A stretch of DNA of 11,348 nucleotides from NCBI GenBank assembly GCA_028565635.1, contig JAOXYB010054068.1, forward strand, positions 1-11,348, in the 5' to 3' direction. This document shows, piece by piece, positions 6,968-11,348 of this stretch. Source of the DNA: Phoronis ovalis (taxonomy: Eukaryota; Phoronida; Phoronidae). A program made the position numbers and the translations under genes. How positions within the stretch are numbered: the first letter of the stretch is position 1; every line of letters begins with the position of its first letter. The notes below the pieces were generated by a model, which had not been told where the DNA came from, did not search any database, and saw only the letters and a program-made list of their open reading frames with translations.

Positions 6968-9900
6968 CTACAATAAATCTAACATGAGCAAATTTTCCGA
7001 AGTACATAAATACACTATTGTCATCAATTATGAAGTTCATTAACATCACTTTTGGATATATGTAACTTGATTGTTCAATGCCTGATTTGTTCACATGCTC
7101 AAGACAACAATCAACTGATCACGTATTATCTGGGGCCTTAGGAATCTGTAAGGTACCATGTGATTCATCATTTAATAATCTGAATGTATGACGTTACAGC
7201 TATTAATAGTATTTTAAAATACATCCCATTTGATTTTTTTTACTCAAAACATTCTAAAACAATTATGTTGGTACAGTCACACATACATGATTGTACTACC
7301 CACCTTTAAATACCTCAGTGTAATTTTGTCTTCTGTTATGATCACTCATAACTGTGTCATCTTTTACCATACCCACTAAAGACTCTACAGCATGGCACCA
7401 CTGTAAAAGCATAAAGTTAACAACATAACGATATACTAGTTGCGTTATCAATTACTTTAAAAATAGTGTTAGTACCATTTTAAATTTCACTGCTAACTAC
7501 ATCTGAAAATTCACTGAGAAGGAAGATCATTAAAAATAGTTATTTAGTTATTAAATTATAGGGATCATTTACATAATTGTGGGGACATACCAGATCATGA
7601 TCCGATTTTATCGTTTCTCTGATGAATGCCGGTAATGCCTGCGGGTGTCTTTCAATAATAATATCGACAGCATCCGCCACTGAATAAATCGATGTACACA
7701 AAATTTCAAGAGACAGAGCACCTCTTATGTCCTCAGTCAATACAGTGGACTGTATTTGTTTAATAACATCTGCAGTTGCTTGCTTGGAACATAGAAGAGT
7801 CTGAAAAGGAACAGCAGGTCTTATCAAACATTTTTGATGTGGCTCGGCAGCCCAAGAACATAACCAAATTTAGTGAACATCATCTCAGGCATACTTGGCA
7901 TTCAATGTTTTTTACCATGTTCATCTTTTACCAATTTTTTTCTGTTCAACAACTGCATAAAAATAAACTGAATTTTTCAAACAAGTTTTTGAGATAATTC
8001 AGTGTCAAGCATTTACCACAACATGACCACATACTCACTAATATTGTGAACCTTCAGACCGAGAATGCTGCACATAAGAATCAGAAGTACTCAATTTTGT
8101 TATTTCTGAATACACACACACATGCACACATGCACACACATTGGTGTCAGTTTCTGTTTTTTTATTCATATTTCTTTTAATATTACCTCAAATGTTGCCT
8201 CCCTTTGTGACATACAGTAGAGAGACAATAAGAACTAGTGGTCCGCAAAATATTGATCTCTACACTAAGATCATACACAGAAGTTCACTTTTAAGTTAAA
8301 AGGTTTCTGTTCAAGCAAAATAAAGGGGTCAGAACATTACAGGCTCATATGATTAAGCAGCTTACTGAAAGAAGCAACTAACTGGCCGACCTCCTTGAAA
8401 GTATGATTCAATACCTGTAATTTGATGAGATCTTGGTTGCAGTTCCAGCATGAACAATCGTCCGCATTGCCTTGTTTGGTGTGAATTGGATGTGACATCA
8501 TCTTTGGAAATGATGACACACGAGATATACTATCTCTTAAATGGATGCATTTATTACTTGGAATTTGTCCTGAAATAATTAACAAAATAATTAATTTAGA
8601 CATTTTTGCAATTGTGAAACACATCTTGTAAATAATCAAAGTAAAACCAGGAACCTAATGTTGATACTCTATGATCAAGTTTATCTATTACTTTTTATAA
8701 TATTACATAGTACATGCTTGTAAACATATAATTCTGTACATATTTTCAAGAATCTAACTTAAAATCATATGTTGAAGCAGTTTATCAACAAATAGTTTTT
8801 TGGTGAACTTGTGTCACTTGTGAAAACTATCCATAATATTTTACACATATTTCTGTATCTGTTAAACTGCACGGTACAGGCCTTCTCCTTAGGCGGAGGT
8901 GTGCCACATTTCTAAGGATTTTGCTCTAAAAAATTGATCCATTTTTAAGGTTATCATTCAGAAGAGAGACCAATTTCTTGGTTTGCATAAAGTATGGACA
9001 CAATGTTAGGGGTTTTTCTTATTGGAAAGTACTCCTCGGCAGTACAACTTTCCTGTATCTGTTACTCACGGATAGCTAAACTATAGAATTTTTTTAATTC
9101 ATTCTTACCATTGAATGGTGGTAGCTGATTTAACCACTGACATCTGCCTCGTACAATGGGTTTAGGTACCATTGTTGTATTTTGTTGCGGTGCAGAGTCA
9201 GCAAATTCTTTTAATCGCTTCATGTACATGTGACATAATAAGTCTATAACTTCTGAGACATTTATTACACAACCTGAAAATTACAAAATCAAGGACTTTT
9301 ACATGCACATGTATTTTCACTTGCCAATTTCAATTTTTGAAATAAATATGAGTAGATTTTTATCTGTGTGATGGAATATAATGGGCTACTTTTTGATGTT
9401 ATATAGATAGAAACATGGTCAAGGTTTATGATCAAGATTTTGAAGGTTTAGGGTACATCCCAACTAAATACTATCAGACAGAATCAGGGATTGGTTAATA
9501 CGCAAAAAGCCCTTTAACAATCAATAGGATCCTTGATTGTGTTAGCCCAGAATTTTGGCAGGGCATAGTTGTTATAATGTATAATTAAGATCGGTTTAAA
9601 TGAGTAAGATAAATTTAATTCTGCAAATTCATGTTCCTTTTTTCCACACAACATGATAGGATACTATTTTTCACATAATTCTAACCAAAAGCCATTTGTA
9701 ACAAACATTTAAATTTTATATAACAGTAAAGTTTCATACAGAAACCATACCATGATTCTCAGAAAAGAACTGAATATCTGATCAGGTATTTGAAAAGAAA
9801 TAAAAATTCTGAGACTGAGATAAAACTTACCAGAAATGATTAAATTTTCCAGAAAAAACTGCAAGTGAATATTCTTGTACAGTTCAAGCGCAGATTGATT

Positions 9901-10582
9901 ACCCTAAAAAAAGTAACACAATGTTATTCCTGGTCACCAGGTAAAATGGGCTGTGAACAGGTGTGTGAAAGTTTATATGTTAGTATCCCTGGGGTAACTA
10001 TTTACCACAGGTTCAAATATTTTTAGCAAAAAAGTTGAGAAGTGTCTGCCGAGGGATAATAATTGAAAGAAAGGGCATTTATTAAAGATTCGAAATTCAT
10101 TACTTTTTTTTGAGATTCTAATAAGTGGGGCATTTATTTACTGTACAGTGTCTACTAGAAGGATAGACGTTGTTTTGAAAACGCAGTAACACCAGATTCT
10201 CATTTGTAAGTTTTCGATGTACCTAAGTCAAAATTTAGTGTCATGAGTCTCGCAAAATTGCAACTGAAGCCTGCTTTCATACAATAGCAAGGATTGTAGT
10301 AAGTGATGCTTCAAGACATCGTGAAGTATGATCTATAGGAGCCTTTGAATTTCTGAATAATGGCAATCCCCAAGGAAAAAGAATACTGTTTAAATACTGT
10401 CATACCTGCAGAAGTCTAATAACTGTATCCACACCTATTACATTTCTGCTACACAAAGAAGTCAAAATAGATGCAAAGAGCTGGGCATCCTGCCTTCTAA
10501 TCACTAGTGATAGTGGTGTAAATTCCTTTTGATTTACATGCAACAAATGGCCATATTTCACACATAAAGCAACCAAGTCATC
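6807..10582 (-). CDS. HPS3: HPS3, BLOC-2 complex subunit, C-terminal third (seven exons), 5'-partial
   Basis: HPS3 forms BLOC-2 with HPS5 and HPS6, a cytosolic complex that directs endosomal cargo to lysosome-related organelles such as pigment granules. Exons 10406-10582, 9831-9903, 9109-9273, 8415-8569, 7591-7800, 7304-7400 and 6807-6967 join in frame (1038 nt) into 345 residues plus a TGA stop. The best recognition point is the end: residues 311-323 read LPPDANLTFVLPY, followed by a Cys-Lys-rich tail. This aligns with my recollection of the human HPS3 terminus (LPEDGTATFFLPY then a KKPL-type end). The segment with ERHPQAL (about 240-246) and the Trp at 261 also fit. Human HPS3 has about 1004 residues, so some 650 residues, including the N-terminal region, lie beyond the right edge. 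The identity rests on recalled family sequence, not a search. Confidence 0.8.
7304..7400 (-). CDS. HPS3: HPS3 exon (sixth visible)
   Basis: The acceptor is ATGCTTTTACAG and the donor GTGGGT, 97 bp, phase 0 in and phase 1 out. It encodes WCHAVESLVGMVKDD and a polar stretch ending NYTEVFK. An earlier GTATTT donor at 7313 would leave phase 0 and would not fit the preferred acceptor of the last exon. Confidence 0.7.
7591..7800 (-). CDS. HPS3: HPS3 exon (fifth visible)
   Basis: Seventy complete codons lie between acceptor CTGTTCCTTTTCAG and donor GTATGT; phase 0 at both ends. It encodes TLLCSKQATADVIKQIQS, a helix ending CTSIYSVADAVDIIIERH, and PQALPAF. The HPQA..P pattern and the helical layout match the HPS3 C-terminal region. 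Confidence 0.8.
8112..8140. repeat. Short (AC)n microsatellite
   Basis: An interrupted AC dinucleotide run, with two TG interruptions (acacatgcacacatgcacac), lies within the HPS3 intron 7801-8414. Confidence 0.9.
8415..8569 (-). CDS. HPS3: HPS3 exon (fourth visible), with a Cys cluster
   Basis: The acceptor is TTAATTATTTCAG and the donor GTATTG; phase 1 in, phase 0 out, 155 bp. It encodes a polar region (IPSNKCIHLRDSISRVSS) and then a compact CSCWNCNQD cluster near the end of the exon. The open frame runs past the donor to about 8337, but the splice and phase fit with 7591-7800 indicate it is left at 8415. Confidence 0.7.
9109..9273 (-). CDS. HPS3: HPS3 exon (third visible)
   Basis: The acceptor is AATTTTCAG and the donor GTAAGA; phase 1 in, phase 1 out, 165 bp. 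It encodes a helix (VINVSEVIDLLCHMYMKRLK), a polar stretch with QQNTTMVPKP, and then a Trp-Leu...LPPFN segment that looks conserved. The frame is closed on both sides outside these splice sites. Confidence 0.7.
9831..9903 (-). CDS. HPS3: HPS3 exon (second visible)
   Basis: This 73-bp exon is too short to stand out as an open frame. It has acceptor TTTTTTTAG and donor GTAAGT, is entered in phase 0 and leaves in phase 1. It encodes GNQSALELYKNIHLQFF and then LENLIIS, a helical segment. It was identified by splice signals and phase fit with both neighbours. Confidence 0.7.
10406..10582 (-). CDS. HPS3: HPS3 exon (first visible)
   Basis: A strong acceptor (TTTAATTTTATTGCAG) precedes 59 complete codons, and the donor is GTATGA at 10405-10400. 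Both ends are phase 0. The product is helical in character, from DDLVALCVKYGHLL to DTVIRLLQ, matching the alpha-helical C-terminal part expected of BLOC-2 subunits. The frame continues open upstream of the acceptor to 10687, but that extension is intronic: it lacks conserved character and directly precedes a good acceptor. Confidence 0.75.
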
Positions 10583-11348
10583 CTGCAATAAAATTAAACA
10601 ACACAAAAATGTATTGAAATTAGATGACATATAATAGCTTAATTTAAAACAAAGAATGTCCATTTCGCAAAACATTACACGTGTCATTACTACACAATGG
10701 GATCTTTTCTAATGTTTGCCACTAGATATAGAGCGTTTGCTACATCACTATTCATCTAAATTATAAAATAGTTTATTTTGTGCATAAAATTATATTATTC
10801 AGCTGTAAAATAAATAAATTGACAAACATTTCCTAAACTCGCTATATATTTGAGAAATGGGTTTGACATTTTATCTGTTTATAAATAAAATCGAGGAAAA
10901 ATTGATATTTTCCAGTGCTACATTAAGGCTAAGCTGGACCCTCGTCACCGTTTAAATAGAAATTCATGAAAAATCCGCATTACATTTTTTTCATATAAAA
11001 TAAATATATGGTTATGGTGGTATTTTTAGACTTTTGTATGCAACGCACAAAATTTAATAAATTTTTTATGACATCTCATAAAAAACATAAGATACATCCT
11101 ACAGCAAAATCCTGCGGATCTAAATTGGAGCTAACTATGTTTTTAAGAAGTAAACGACACTTCCATCATTTAATTTGACCGAATTGTAAATACTGTGAAT
11201 AATCTTTCAATTTTTAATTAATGTTTAAAAAAAGGTTATTTTTTATTTGCTAAAAACCATAAATTGATTACATAATCAAAATCCCTGGTGCAATTTAAAA
11301 ATGGTCAAAAACAAATTATGGGAGTATTGATTAGTTGTTAAAAATATA
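10583..11348 (-). other. HPS3 intron, extending past the right edge
   Basis: There is no convincing exon in these 766 bases. The AT content is high and stops are frequent on the minus strand. The intron ends with a clear pyrimidine tract and GCAG acceptor at 10583. Confidence 0.6.

Noticed and set aside
6685-6987. Small open frames on both strands overlapping the HPS3 last exon and 3' UTR
   Set aside because: They are shadows of the HPS3 exon or AT-rich UTR sequence with no protein features.
7776-7997. Plus-strand 73-codon open frame
   Set aside because: It overlaps the HPS3 exon at 7591-7800 antisense and continues into intron with low-complexity Phe-rich sequence.
8337-8639. Single 100-codon minus-strand gene starting with a hydrophobic MIIYKMCFTIAKMSKLIILL segment
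   Set aside because: The apparent signal peptide lies in intron. A TTATTTCAG acceptor and a GTATTG donor inside the frame give an exon that fits HPS3 in phase.
10927-10985. Possible further HPS3 exon on the minus strand near a GTGACG donor
   Set aside because: The donor is weak, no suitable acceptor is seen, and the short peptide has no HPS3-like character.

Overview
The window reads as animal nuclear DNA. It is AT-rich, its coding segments are short and separated by GT-AG introns, and long stretches are empty. One gene is clearly metazoan: the C-terminal part of the BLOC-2 subunit HPS3. An invertebrate is likely, possibly a mollusc or another lophotrochozoan, but that placement is a guess from base composition and gene style.

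Left part (1-1981, minus strand): the 5' portion of a secreted or membrane-anchored cysteine-rich protein. I assembled three exons by matching splice sites and phases. They are a signal-peptide exon (1936-1981), an exon with a Ser/Thr/Ala-rich linker and the first cysteines of a Ly6/uPAR-like (three-finger) domain (910-1178), and an exon that continues the domain and runs off the left edge (1-124). The intron before that last exon holds a degraded partial copy of the exon with its acceptor site (tandem units 74-251 and 277-461). The copied exon reads in frame for 22 codons and then stops.

Middle (about 2000-6550): roughly 4.5 kb with no gene I can support. It holds a two-copy 43-bp direct repeat (2393-2478), a possible CCAAT/X-box pair (2967-3012), a GC-richer island with short open frames that I do not believe are genes (about 3640-4290), and a few perfect palindromes.

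Right part (6557-11348, minus strand): seven consecutive exons of HPS3 (6807-10582). They encode the last 345 residues, ending in a TGA stop and followed by an AATAAA signal at 6557-6562. All six introns have GT-AG ends and consistent phases. The N-terminal part lies beyond the right edge, and 10583-11348 is intron. HPS3 works with HPS5 and HPS6 in BLOC-2, which routes cargo to lysosome-related organelles. Nothing in the sequence ties it functionally to the Ly6-like gene. Both are on the minus strand, with the HPS3 3' end upstream of the other gene's start.
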